64,000 nucleotides of DNA, taken from assembly GCA_032871835.1 (NCBI GenBank), contig CM065300.1, forward strand, positions 107,877,088-107,941,087, in the 5' to 3' direction. The translations under genes were made by a program, and so were the position numbers. The DNA is from Dipteronia dyeriana (Eukaryota; Streptophyta; Magnoliopsida; Sapindales; Sapindaceae). A model generated the notes under the pieces. The model saw nothing but the letters and a program-made list of their open reading frames with translations, did no database searches and had not been told where the DNA came from. Shown one piece after another: positions 12,284 through 23,870 of the stretch (its first letter is position 1; each line of letters begins with the position of its first letter).

Positions 12284-12528
12284 TTATCTTAAGTTGTGCA
12301 TACTATTCAAGACTAACTAAAGAATTATGTCCACCATATACATATCCAGATGTACGAAAAATTCTTCTTTTCTCAATGTCTTTTTTACCTTATGATTATT
12401 TACTTTTGACAAATAAAATAATTAAACTATAAATGCTATAAGATTCAATAAACTAGAAATCATTTTTATTAATATGAAAATATTGTTAAATACATTATTA
12501 TACTCTTGCTATCGAGCATAATCCCAAC
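12284..12528 (-). repeat. R-family LTR, first ~245 bp, reverse
   Basis: Reverse complement of the R LTR start, ending at 12528 with ATAATCCCAACA (LTR start TGTTGGGATTAT). It is followed at higher coordinates by the purine-rich GCAAGTGGAAGAT, the PPT of the RNase H-bearing fragment. So one LTR remnant is shared between a pol fragment above and a leader-gag fragment below. Confidence 0.75.
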
Positions 12529-14531
12529 AATCTTCCACTTGCCCAATAGCAAATTTGTCATATCTCTCATCCCCATGTTCTCTATATGCCCATCAAAACT
12601 CTTTTGTGGAAGAGCCTTTGTAAAGGGATCCGCTAGATTTTCTGCTGATGTGATCTTGGTAATTGTCATGTCACCTCTATGCACAATTTCCCTTCGAAGG
12701 TAATACTCTCTTTCAATATGTTTCCCTCTCTTAGGAATCCTTGGTTCTCTCGAATTAGCCACTGCTCAATTATTGTCACAATAGATAGTGATCTGCTTAT
12801 TCACATCAGGAACCACTTCCAAATCAATCAAGAATTGGCGGAGTCAGAAAGCCTCTTTTGCAGCCTCACATCTTGTAACATACTCGGCTTCCATTGTGGA
12901 GTCAACAATACAAGATTGCTTGATACTCATCCGTATGATTGCCCCTCCTCCAAGTGTAAACACAGATCCTGATGTTGCTCTTCTAGAGTCAGAATTTGAT
13001 TGGAAATCGTAATCTATATACCCAAAAGGAATTAAATCCCCTACAGAGTATACGAGCATATAATCTATTGTTCTCCTGAGATACCTGAAAAATATGCTTG
13101 GCTGATGTCCAATGATCAGGACCAGGTTTCGATTGAAACCTGCTAACTATGGCAACAACAAAACAAATATCTGGTCTAGTATAGAGCATTGCATACACGA
13201 GACTCCCAATTGTCGAGGCATATAGAACCCTACTCATGAATTGCTCTTCATTTTCATTCTTAGGAACTTGTTCCTTAGAAAGTTTGATTCCATGTCTGAA
13301 AGGTAACATACCTTTCTTAGAATCTTGCATAGAAAACCTAGACAAGATTTTATCTATGCATAAATCTTGGGATAATGCAATCGTTCTATTCTTTCTATCC
13401 CTTATGACTTGGATACCAAGAATATAACTTGCTTCTCCTAACTCCTTCATATCAAATTGTTTTGCCAACCATTCTTTTACTTATGTCAATACACCTACAT
13501 CATTTCCAATGAGTAGTATATCATCATTGTAATGAACTAGGAAAACCAACTTGTCACCTTTAATCTTTTTGTATACACATGGTTCATCAAGGTTTTGAAT
13601 GAATCCAAAACTTTTCAACGCTTGATCGAACCTTATGTTCCAGGATCTGAATGCTCGCTTCAATCCATATATGGATCTTTACAACTTGTATAGTGTTTCC
13701 TCTTGGCCTTTTCAATAAATCCATCTGGCTGCATCATATAGATACTTTCATCAAGACTTCCATTAAGGAAAGCTATCTTGACGTCCATTTGCCAAATCTC
13801 TAGGTCTAGAGATGCCATAATGGATAAAAGTATCCAAATGGATTTAAGCATGGCCACATGAGATAAGGTTTCTTCTTAATCGATACCTTCCTTCTGTGTA
13901 TAACCTTTAGCTACCAATCTAGCCTTAAAGGTTTCCACATTTCCATCCATTCCTCTTTTCCTCTTGTATACCCACTTGCACCTGATGGGTTTTATCCCTT
14001 TAGGCAAGTCTACAAGAGACCATACTTTATTTTTTAACATAGATTCAATTTTGGATTGCATTGCCTTTTGCCAATGGCGACAATCAACATCTTCTATTGC
14101 TTCCTTGTACGTATAGGGATCATCGTCATCTGGGAGATTCTCTATAGATTCTCTTAGACCGATGTATCTCTCAGGTTGTCTACTAACCCTCCCACTACGA
14201 TGAGGTATGGTAGATTGTTGATCTTGAGTTAGTGCGGAACTTAAGGGCTAGATTATGAAACCTCTTGTGGAATTGCATCTTCTGAAAGCTCAATCGGGAA
14301 AATTCTACTTTTAGGCACAAAATTATTCACATAGTCCTCTTCCAAAAACTTAGCATTTGTTAAAACAAATACTTTAAGAACTAAAGGACTATATAAATAA
14401 TATCATTCTAAAGGACTAAAAAAATAATATCTTTTTCTTCCTTTTGGATACCATACAAATATGCATGTTTCTGAACGAGACTTCATCTTTTCTGTTTTCA
14501 TTTTAACACCTGCACAGGACATCCAAATATC
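12529..14531 (-). pseudogene. R-family integrase C-terminus, RT and RNase H
   Basis: Reverse-strand copia pol remnant read from 14531 down. It has the integrase C-terminal segment (FVWYPKGRKRYYF near 14440), then a linker. RT starts near 14061 (KNKVWSLVDLPKGIKPIRCKWVYK) and continues with ARLVAKGYTQKEG, QMDVKIAFLNG and the catalytic region near 13521-13532. There the motif reads YNDD instead of the usual YVDD. RNase H follows (SDSRRATSGS, about 13010; MEAEY, about 12880; ENLADPFTKALP, about 12640). Frames are split at least six times (near 13860, 13660, 13480, 13060-12990, 12770), and there is an imperfect ~25-bp tandem duplication near 14375-14425. Not functional. Confidence 0.9.
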
Positions 14532-16863
14532 TGTTGGGATTATGCTCGATACCAAGAGTGTAATAATGTATTTGACAATCTTTTCATATTAATAAAGTGA
14601 TTTTTAGTTTAACAAATCTTATAGCATTTATAGTTTAATTATTATAATTGTAAAAAAAGTAAATAATCTTAAGGTCAAAAGACTATGAGAAAGAAGAATT
14701 GTTCATACATCGAGATATGTAAGAGGTAGACACAATTCTTTAGTTAGTCTTGAATAATATTCACAACTTAAGATAAAAGGTTGGGCACCTTTATCTTGTC
14801 AAAGTTGTAGATTCTTTTGCTAGCATTTGAGTGGGATCAAATGTGTTATGATGAGTCTAAAATCATCAAAGTGTGGTGTATTTGGGCAAAAGAATCTAGT
14901 GCACTGGGTGTATTGAATTGGATCACAATGAAATACTTTATCTAGAACCGTCAACGGATAAGAGTTTTCATTTGAAGACAATCGGAGAGTCTATCTCAAT
15001 CCTGAGATACTTGATGGACTTATGGTTGCAAGTGTTATCATTTGAGCTATCAATGAGTATTATTATATAGCATAGTCTATCCTCGATAGTTTGGTGGTAT
15101 TCATTTGTTAATCGATAGAGGACTTCATTTATAGATATGGACATCGTGGCTCCATTTATTAAATGAAGTATAATACCATCATATGGATATTTTGAGGTAT
15201 TGGATATTAAATCTTAACGTTAAGTTTTCAATAGCGTCTAATGAATCATGGCTTCTGGACAAGTCAAAATATTCAAGTTCAAAATGTGGTCATATGAGTA
15301 AATATGGTAACTTGGAGAGCTATAGGCGGTCTATGAGCTCTTGGCGATTACTGGTATTCTTCACGAGGATACACTTTCTCCAATAAGGTTGTAGAGTATG
15401 AATGAGGAATATTAACTTATTCTACCTTTATTTAAGAGTTCAAATTTAGTTTTTTAGTGGAATGAACTAAAATTAATAGATCGGACCTAAGTGAATCAAT
15501 TGTTGATTGTGATTGGGCTGTGTCTATTGGAGTTTAAATTTAGATAGCATGCCAAGATCCCCGATCCACACAAACTTGCACGGATCACTTGATATATTCT
15601 ACCAGACCAATTTATGGGTCCGTCTAGAATTGTATTAAGGCATGTGAACTTGTTTCTTTTTGTAAGAATAGGTCTAGTTCACATGTGGACTTTTTATTAA
15701 GGTCCAATGGATTTAATAAAATACGAAAAAATAATATATTGGCCCATGTGTATGTTTTGGGCGGCATGGCTATATTAAATAGGTTAATATATTGTTTTTT
15801 ATTTTATTATTTAATAAAATGGAAATTAATTAATTGGTAATTAATTAATTATTAATTAAAAGTCAAAATATTTTTCCTAGTAGGAGTTGGTCTCCAAATT
15901 TTATACTATTGTTGATAGTATAATTAATATTAAAGACTATATTTTTTAAGTAGATAAATAAAAGAAATTATTTATCTAATCAAATTAGGAAGTATATAAT
16001 ATGGTAACAAATACACTATTGAGTTGGATTAAGAGTCTTGGTGTAGGAAAGAATTCCTTTCAGAAAAGGATTCTTGGTCACCAAGTAAATCTACCTAAGG
16101 ATAGAATTCTTCTTTTTAAGGGATTCTTAACTACCAAATAAATCCACCTAAGGAAAGGATTATTGACAACCAAGTAAGTCCTTCTTAGGAGAGGATTTAT
16201 GATCCTAATATAATTCCAAGAGTAAAATTCGGCCAGCCCCATATATATAAGAAATTTCGGCCGGCCATATGTTTGGAAAAAGAGAGATTTTGGCTAGCCT
16301 ATGTAATGCTACTTTGAGAGAATTTAGCCACCATAAGAATTTTGGGAGATTTTTTTTTTCCTCTAGACAAAATTCGATCAACTCTAAGAAATAGTGTGAG
16401 ATTTGGGAAAGAAGAAAAGGAAGAAAGAACGCTTTGTTTTCGACAGTACACTAGTGACCTTTACATTAAAAGGTTTTGTATACAACATCGAATCATGGTT
16501 CACGTGAGTTTCAATCAAATTGATTGATAATTCACAAGTGACCTAACGTTCTTTGTTTTTCTTCCTGGAGGATAAATGTAACTAACAAAGAAAAAGATTT
16601 TATTTGTTTCCATCCTCAGGTATACAATTTAAAGAAAGGGAGCCCACACTCCTAGGTGATTCACATTTGTGAATGGATTGAAAGATCTTGCAGATTCAAT
16701 TTGGCACTTGTTCAATTGTCATGAGAAAAAGGTATGACACTTTTTTATATACATCAATTAATCCAGGGTTAAGGTTCTCGTTATTTAAAAGGAAAAACTT
16801 TTTATTTACACGAAACCCCAATTTTGATTTTTCTACGCTTCCGCTGCGCGTATTTTCCCTATA
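14532..16863 (+). repeat. R-family LTR, plus orientation
   Basis: About 2.33 kb from TGTTGGGATTATGCTCG to TTTTCCCTATA (the usual end CCCTACA is mutated). It is essentially full length compared with the solo LTR at 45217-47678. It carries the GGCGGCATGGCTATATT promoter-like segment at 15760-15776. The left flank is reverse R pol, the right flank is plus-strand integrase of another family, and no primer binding site follows. I see no target duplication (left ATATC, right GTTAG), so it was probably placed by recombination. Confidence 0.85.
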
Positions 16864-16865
16864 GT

Positions 16866-17793
16866 TAGGCCTCTAATATAGTATTTAGAAGGCCCATCAC
16901 AAAACAAACCACCTATGAGCTTTGGAAATGCAAGAAGCCCACTGTGAGTTACTTTCATACTTTTGGGGGTAAATGTTTTATTTTGAATGATAGAGATCAC
17001 CTAGGAAAGTTTAATGCTAAAAGTGATGTTGGTCTCTTTCTTGGGTTTGCTAATAATAGTCATGCTTATAGGGTGTTCAATTTGAAAACCAAGACTATTA
17101 TGGAGTCTTTTAATGAGAAAATAGATGATCTTAGCATTCTTGACTTGTGTTATGAAAATGGTCTCAATGAACCTAAAGAACATTTTTTTAATGACACTAA
17201 AACACCTATTGATGTGACTAGTTATGATAAAGGTGAGTCTAGTCATAATGATGAAAATGATAGTGATGTTAAAGAAGAAAGTCAAGGGTTAGAAAATGCT
17301 TTGAATGATAATCAACAAAATGATCAAGATATTGAAACTTATAACTTTAGACTTAGAAACATGTACTATCAAGAAGTCATCATTGGTGATTTGAATGAAG
17401 GGGATAGAACTAGAATGCAACTAGCTAACCAAATTTCATATGCGTGCTTCACATCTCAAATTGAACCGAAAAATATTAATAAGGCAATATGCATGCACAC
17501 AACTCCTTTGGATGAAGTAAATCCTTAAGGATTATGAGATTGAACAAGGTAAAAAGGCTCTCTATTGTTATAATATTAGTGTCATTGGCATCTCTAAAAA
17601 TCCGGTTCAACACTCAAGCACAAAGAACATAGATATTAGGCATCATTTCATTAGAGAACTTGTTGAACATTCCATTGTTACTCTTGAGCATATGCATACT
17701 AAAAATCAACTTGCTGATTTGTTTATTAAACCTTTGGACCAAGAGATATTTAAATCTCTTAGAAGATCCATTTGCCTGATTTGTGTTGATTAA
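16866..17793 (+). pseudogene. Element C: Sirevirus-like integrase C-terminus joined to RNase H C-terminus
   Basis: Plus-strand pol remnant. It is in frame from about 16869 with TYELWKCKKPTVSYFHTFGG, then FLGFANNSHAYRVFN, the conserved C-terminal integrase block. An Asp/Asn-rich linker runs to 17528. The next frame (about 17530-17793) is the end of RNase H: NPVQHSSTKNIDIRHHFIRE and NQLADLFIKPLD. The whole RT and most of RNase H are missing between them, so there is an internal deletion near 17510-17540. Wording of the blocks is typical of Sirevirus pol and different from the R pol on the other strand. Confidence 0.88.
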
Positions 17794-19214
17794 TGTCTAC
17801 GTGTGAATGGGAGTGGCTTGATAAGAAAAACTTTATTGAATATTAATTTCTTTGAGAGCTACTCATGTGAGAAGTAATGATCTTGAGAAAATAACTTTTA
17901 TTGTTTCTAGATCATGCACTTGAGCTTTTTTTTTTTTAATATAGCGCATAGATGCTTCTCTTTTATATTTAAGTTTGGCAGTTGAGTTTGAAAGTATGTA
18001 GATTTTGGATGCATCTTAAAATTTATTGCTTGGTACATGATAGATGAAATATAGTTAGTATCCATTTTGCTTTGGCATTTACATAGAACTCAATGAGCAC
18101 CTTCATGAAAAGGGCCACACACCTTGGTTGTGAAGCTGCCCAATGTTGGAAAGGGCTACACCATTGTGATGAGTGAAAGCCATCATGAATAATTTTTGTT
18201 TATATATGAAAAATCAAAGAAGTGGTGAAAAAAAATCAATAAACGAAAATCTTTGATTCAAAGCCTAAAAAGAATTGGGGAAGGCTTAATAGTAAATATA
18301 GTTGAAAATTGTAAATGCACGGGTTGACAAAAAGGAATGGGAAAACGAGCCACATGTACACACAAGCTCATATGTTGAAATCTATTCTCTTTAAAAAAAA
18401 AATCTGGATGATAATCGGTTTGACCTTGATTGGAAATGCTTTATATGGATAAGTGTTGAAGTGCGTTGCAAGTTGATATCACAATTACTCCTTTTATATA
18501 TCTTAGAAGCATTTTACACACACATATTTTGTTTAATGTGCTTGATTCATTAACAATGAGATATTATTTTTTAGAGATTAATGCATATCTATGATTCTCT
18601 ATTTGACTTGAAAAATAATGACGTAGCTTCTCTTATTGCTTGATATGTGTGATTGTGTGATTCTGTTGTGAGCAAGTCTACTTGTTGATTAATATGTGGA
18701 GCATATGTTAAGGGGGAGTTAGTAGGTTTAACTTAGTAATGTATACGACTTGTTTGCATAATATCTCATTTTTTAAATCATGCATACCTTGTCTATTCCT
18801 AGATAAAAAAGGCAAAGAAATGTGTTCTCTCACCATGTTCTTATGAATGTTTGTCTTAAGGGAGAGAAATTATTAAGAAGGATAATTCTTGTATTAAGGG
18901 GGAGAGAATGAATTCTTATTCAAATGGGTTAGGGGATTCTTGTTTCTTGTGTATTTGTTTTTTTTTTTGTTTTTTTTTCTCACGAATAATCTTCTTTGTA
19001 GAAGATTTCTTGTTTTTTTTTGTTGTGCTTGTCTCACAGGTGCTTTGATGTTTAAAGAAGAGATCATTGAAGAATCATGAAGATATGAAGACATTCTAGT
19101 CTTGGGATCTTTTGTAATGTGAGGATGTTAGAATGCAATAAACTATGAGTTAGTTTGAGTGATCATTGTATGGGGGGGCGGAGGTTTTTCCATGGAAAAG
19201 CCAAATTAGGGGAT
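17794..19214 (+). other. 3' non-coding region of C with conserved block and multiple PPTs
   Basis: No gene. The stretch 18050-18640 matches 39940-40560 of element B closely by eye, including GAGCACCTTCATG and GATGATAATCGGTTTGAC. Purine tracts recur at 18709-18720, 18856-18866 and 18895-18908, and the last (AAATTAGGGGAT, 19203-19214) abuts the LTR. No env-like frame is seen here, unlike in B. Confidence 0.7.
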
Positions 19215-19484
19215 TGTTAGGTTTTAGATTTGTATTGGCTTGATTTCATATCAAAACTCTATTTCTTTGTAATGTCTAGTTTCTTAGGTGGTTCGTGATC
19301 TATATGAGATTCAAATAACAAAAGCAACTTCTTATGCAAAGTTCGTATTCAAGAGGATTGACGCTTACTTGGATGATAAGGTATCAAGTTTCTTCCTCCT
19401 CTTTCAAGGCATAAGTGCACACACACACACAAATTGCATAGATTTGTGTCCCTGCATCATTGTGCTTAATTGGTGTAACACATT
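19215..19484 (+). repeat. 3' LTR start of element C (270 bp)
   Basis: Begins TGTTAGGTTTTAGATTTG after the PPT. It follows the same layout as LTR B (42233 on): GGCTT/GGCAT segment, ATGATTCAAG-like words, CACACACA run, TGTGTCCCTGCATC. It is cut at 19484 by a reverse A-type LTR. Confidence 0.75.
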
Positions 19485-20850
19485 TGAAAGTTTCCTAATA
19501 AACGCGTGTGTGACTAATAACCTAGAGGGGAGGGGGGGGGGGGGGGGGGGGGGGGGGTGGGGGGAGGGATGAATAAGTTTTAATCAAGTCAATTACCAAT
19601 TTTTCTTGCTTAGTCAATATTCAAAATTCACCCAATAAAAAAAGCATACAACATCAAGTGTAAAGTGTAGAAATATAAATAACACAAGATGTATAGGTGG
19701 AAACCTTCCAGATGGAAAAAATCACAGGCTGTTAAGTGCGCCACACTCTATCGTAGAAATCCACTATATGTGTAAAGGTTACACCCTCAAGTGATTCTTG
19801 GACTCTCACTCTCGACAACCTCAGGTTTTGGACACCTCCACTCACCACTCTTGGTTCAGTCCCTAGTGATATCCCCTAATACACTACTCTAGACGTGAAT
19901 GCCTCATACTCTACCCCTAGGGCATTTTACAGTGGCACCCGACCAATTGCTTGTCAACCCACCCTTGGTTGCAAGGATCCTCTTACTTGTGACACTTCAC
20001 ACCAAAGCTACAAGACTTGACTCAATGAAGAGTTCAACAACCTATGTGAATATGATGAAATATTCAAATAAGCAAATAATGCTAGGCAAAACACTAAATG
20101 CTTATCTAGGAATTTAAGATTGTCACTAAGTACAATTCCGAGATATCAATGTCTAAATGAATACTCATAATGACTTAACTAGATATAGTTAGGCAACACT
20201 ATATCCTGGTTATCAAACAAAGTCATTTCAACATATGTTGTCATTAAGCATGACATGGTCATTAATACAACCATCAAAATACAATTAATAAGACCTAATT
20301 AGCGAGAGCCAAATGTGACCTATATTATAGCTATCACAATTCAAACTCCAATCATGTCATAACTTCAATAATTATTCATTTAATATGAAGAAATGTTAAT
20401 TCAAGTAATGAATGACAAGTCTTGGTAGCCATAACAATAAATGAATGACAATGGTGCTTCTACTTATGAATGAATGAAAACTCATGCTTGGAATGATGCT
20501 TGAATGCAAGATGATGATGAGTTTGGGGTTTGGAGAGTTAAAACAAAGCTTGATGCTTTCTCTCTCTAATGGATGTTCTCTAACTATTAAAATGTGTTCA
20601 TTGAGCTCACAAAACGATTTGGGGAAGAAGAGCACATATATATAAGAAGCCCTACACAAAATGGAAACGTATTGGACCTGGGAAACAAAGTCCCGTCATG
20701 AGCGATGTGCATACCGCGGCCTAGGCAAGTGTCTAGACCACGGTCTATGCAGCATGGCATGGCTGGACATTACCGCTACCTAGATCGCTGGCGAGGCATG
20801 TGCACCAAAAGCGGTTAAGACCGCGGTACACTCTTAACGTATAACGGCTT
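19485..20850 (-). repeat. Reverse A-type LTR (solo or truncated)
   Basis: TGAAAGTTTCCT at 19485 is the reverse complement of the LTR A end. The match continues through the U5 (CAATTACCAATTTTT), the R region, a TATA box (near 20640) and a GC-rich block with CCGCGG at 20714 and 20821. The final part (LTR start) is not recognisable and passes into the antisense gene near 20850-20890. Short plus-strand frames such as 19899-20117 are chance. Confidence 0.75.
19532..19557 (+). repeat. 26-base G homopolymer
   Basis: A run of 26 G inside a G-rich segment (19527-19568). It sits where LTR A has the short C-tract before CTCTAGG (see 6267-6279), so it is an expansion of a native C/G run. Exact length may be affected by sequencing. 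Confidence 0.8.
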
Positions 20851-20889
20851 GAACTTCGAGCGACCCAAAACATAGTTCGAAGAGATTCC

Positions 20890-23235
20890 AAGGACCGGTT
20901 CACATGGTTCTTGATGATAGCTCCCAATTGGCTCGGGCTTTATCAGTTGTCCGATTCTTGACTTTAAATAATTCGCCAGCTGAAACTAACCCTAGCTGAA
21001 ATTCCCGAAGAAGAAAAGCATCATAAGCTGGGGACCTTTTGATGCGATCAACCCCTTGAGCGATCAACCCCCTGGACCTCAAGTTCCTGCCTAGCCTCCT
21101 TTGATAGGGATTCAACCATCAATGCTTGGCATTCCAAGTCTTCAATCTTCTGCTCATAGGATAACTTGGCAGCAGACAGTAAGTTTTGAAATGACACGGC
21201 CTTCTCCTCTGCCAAAGAAGCTCTCTTCTCGGCTCCCATTTTCTTAGCCAAGCAATGATCGGCGAATTCTTGGGTAGAGCTCACCTCCCTTTGATAAGCC
21301 GCTTCAACCTTAGCACGACTATCCTCACTCTCCTTCAGCTGAGCTTCAAGACACCTTATCTGATCGGCTTGATGTTGATGCATTTGAACTAGCTTAACAA
21401 ACTCGGCAACCATCTGCAAAGAAGAGTAAGTAAACAATCTAACAGGTGTAAAACTTAAACAATTGAGATAAGGGACTTACATAAGAGACACTATTGAAAA
21501 TATTTTCAAGAAGAGTGGTCGGGGAACCATCCTTGAAACAGCTCCAATGGTCATCCCCAATGAAAGCCTGACCGAATGACTTTGCCCTTAATATATCCTG
21601 GGGAGAAGAATATAATGGGTTTCCCCAGGATTCAACCTTTACATCTTCAGCCTTAGAAGGTAAGGAATCCTTTTTCAGACTGGAGATTTTCGCTCTTCCT
21701 ACAGACACTTCAACCGAATGCTTAGAGAAATTCCAACCTCGGTATCTTCATCACTTGATTCGATAAACAATACCACCAGAGGGATTTTATGAGGACGAGT
21801 ACAATGAAAGCTAAGATCATCCGCAGGATCATCCTAATCATTAATATTAAGGAAAGATTCACAGAAACCAGGATCATGATTTACTTGTTCATCTAAAGGC
21901 TTTCCAGCTACATCTCTATACCAAACAGCAAATTATTCGGCAAGAACCTTATCAATCGGGGACTTTGGCACGCCAGAAACTCCGCCAAGACAATCTTCTT
22001 GCCCGCACTTATCCTCAGGAAACCTTTGGGCATTGAAAGTTTTAGTAGGGCTACTCAGACCACTAGATTCCCCCACGGTCGGCTGAATGACGTCTTCAGG
22101 GACATACTCAGGAATTTGCTCGTTTACCTCATCAGACTCTCCATCCGATTCAGACAGAGCAATGCTTTGGGGAGAAGATTCTTTTTGGCTTGCCTGTAGG
22201 ATCGATTTCACCTGGCCAGCTTGAACATCACAGACAATGTCTGAGTCATACACTAAACACAATAAAGAGAACAAAGTCAGAAAATAGTAACAGAGGTGAA
22301 ATAGAAGCAAAAAAGAACTATACTTACATCACCTCCGATAGCCTGAAATCTGATTAAAGAAGCCAAGCTCCATCATCTTTTTCTCTCTAAAAAGATAAGA
22401 CTTGCTAATCTTTTCTAGAGTACGAACTGCGGCCCGAGCAATTCTGGCAAGCTTAGCACTAGTGAAGATAAGTTTTTCCTTGTTCCATGCGTTAGATGTG
22501 TCAGGAGAACAGAAAAAATGGGTAACTTTTAGCACCATCTGATTCTCCCCAGTCGAGAGAGTGACCTCAAGTCCCAAGTTCCCTTCGGTAAAGAACTAGC
22601 TATTCTTCCAATGCTTGTTCGACAAAGGAAAGCCCCTCACGAAGCCTCTCTTTTTTTCATCCGAAGAGGTTTCAACTCCACTGATCACTTTTGTCCCATC
22701 AAGGACCCAGCAATCTGGCGGATTGGACATAAGAAAATAAGTTCTTGTCCTACTAGTTTGCCTTAGTGTATAGAAGTGCCTGATTTCATCAGGAGAAGGT
22801 GGCGACAGGTTCATCCTGTTCCACTTATGCCACATGCACATTAAAATCTTATAGCTAGTCGGGGCAAGTTGGGCTGGAGTGATCCCTGTTTCAGCCAGAA
22901 ACCAAGCAATAAATGGTTGGAAAGGGAGAGTTATTCCACAGCAGAGCATGGACCCATAAATCGCCACCATGCCCGGAGAAGGGTTCAATACGACTCTATC
23001 ACCAGTAGGAGACATTGTATCCAACTCGTCTATGTCAAATTGAGCATGATACTTCGTGATCTCATCTTCCCAGGCCACATTCGTCTTGGCCTCAAATCCA
23101 CTCGGGTGATCAATAGAAAAATAGATACGTGATGTGATCAGAAACGATAGATTCAGAACTAGAAGATTCAGAACTGGATGATTCAGAACTAGAACTTAAC
23201 CGAACGTCATGGTAAAGCCCGGAAATGTCAACACC
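20890..23235 (-). pseudogene. Antisense spliced gene of element T (Transposase_28-like plus coiled coil)
   Basis: Reverse-strand gene with introns. Exon a (about 23235-22328) starts after a pyrimidine-rich TTTTTTTAG acceptor with GVDISGLYHDVRL, a Ser/Glu repeat, then a PF04195-like region (LPFQPFIAWFLAETGITPAQLAP). Breaks: a frameshift near 23112, a TAG at 22598-22596 and a TGA just before the GTAAGT donor at 22327. Exon b begins after the acceptor at 22253 and is acidic. It has stops near 21933 and 21830 and a shift near 21720. A 67-bp intron (21480-21414, GTAAGT...TTTGCAG) precedes exon c, a coiled coil (about 21413-21080) and a C-terminal AYDAFLLREFQLG segment. A 16-bp tandem duplication (21044-21059/21060-21075) shifts the frame there. 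Antisense extra ORFs before the 3' LTR are known in Tat-lineage Ty3 elements. This fits, but the family call is inference. Confidence 0.72.
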
Positions 23236-23870
23236 TAAAAAAAGAAGGCTAATCGGGAGGAATTTCCCCTAATAATCAATGAACACAATAGACTAATTGA
23301 AAATCTCCATGCTCAAGCGCTTTGAAAGCTATAGCAAAAAGGCGTTGTCCTGAAATAGGATCCATCGAAACTAACCCTTAGAATAAAACACAGAAACCCT
23401 AAAAAAGCTTCAAAGGATAATTGAGATGAATCTGCGCAAGAAATCTGGGTTGAATGTTTGCTTATGCGGAAATGAACCAGAATAGTACCTTTTCGGCTTA
23501 AATAGATTATTCAACAACGAAGGCGCAAAACCCTAGGGTATTAAAAAGCGGGAAAAACTTGAAAAGAAGAATTTGGTGACATAGGCGGCGCATCAGAGGA
23601 CGCACAAGTCGTTTCCCATAAATGTAACTAAGGGAATGAAATGGTAGGAAGACATGTGCCAAGAAATGAAATGACCAAGCCGTCAGAAATTCAAAACGTC
23701 GCAATCATAGAGATTTCGCATGAAGGGATTTACGTGATAGCCATTAAGACACGTCATAATTACAAGGCACTATTATTCTGATATTAACGAGGCGTAAAGA
23801 CTAATGGGTCAATTAAAATATTTACGCCAAGAACAAAATCCCACTCGGTAAAAATATTTTAAGGGGGTAT
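23236..23870. other. Spacer between antisense gene and 3' LTR of T
   Basis: No supported gene. It would hold the promoter and any first exon of the antisense gene. It ends in the purine tract TTTTAAGGGGG (23857-23867), which I take as the plus-strand PPT of T. Confidence 0.5.

Noticed and set aside
14527..16868. Target site duplication around the plus R LTR
   Set aside because: Left ATATC and right GTTAG do not match, and the flanks belong to different elements, so a simple solo-LTR insertion is not supported.
19899..20117. 72-codon ORF after the poly-G tract
   Set aside because: Lies in the reverse A-type LTR; no counterpart in the other A LTRs.
22869..23132. 87-codon plus-strand ORF
   Set aside because: Shadow of exon a of the antisense gene, whose reverse-strand frame carries the recognisable domain text.
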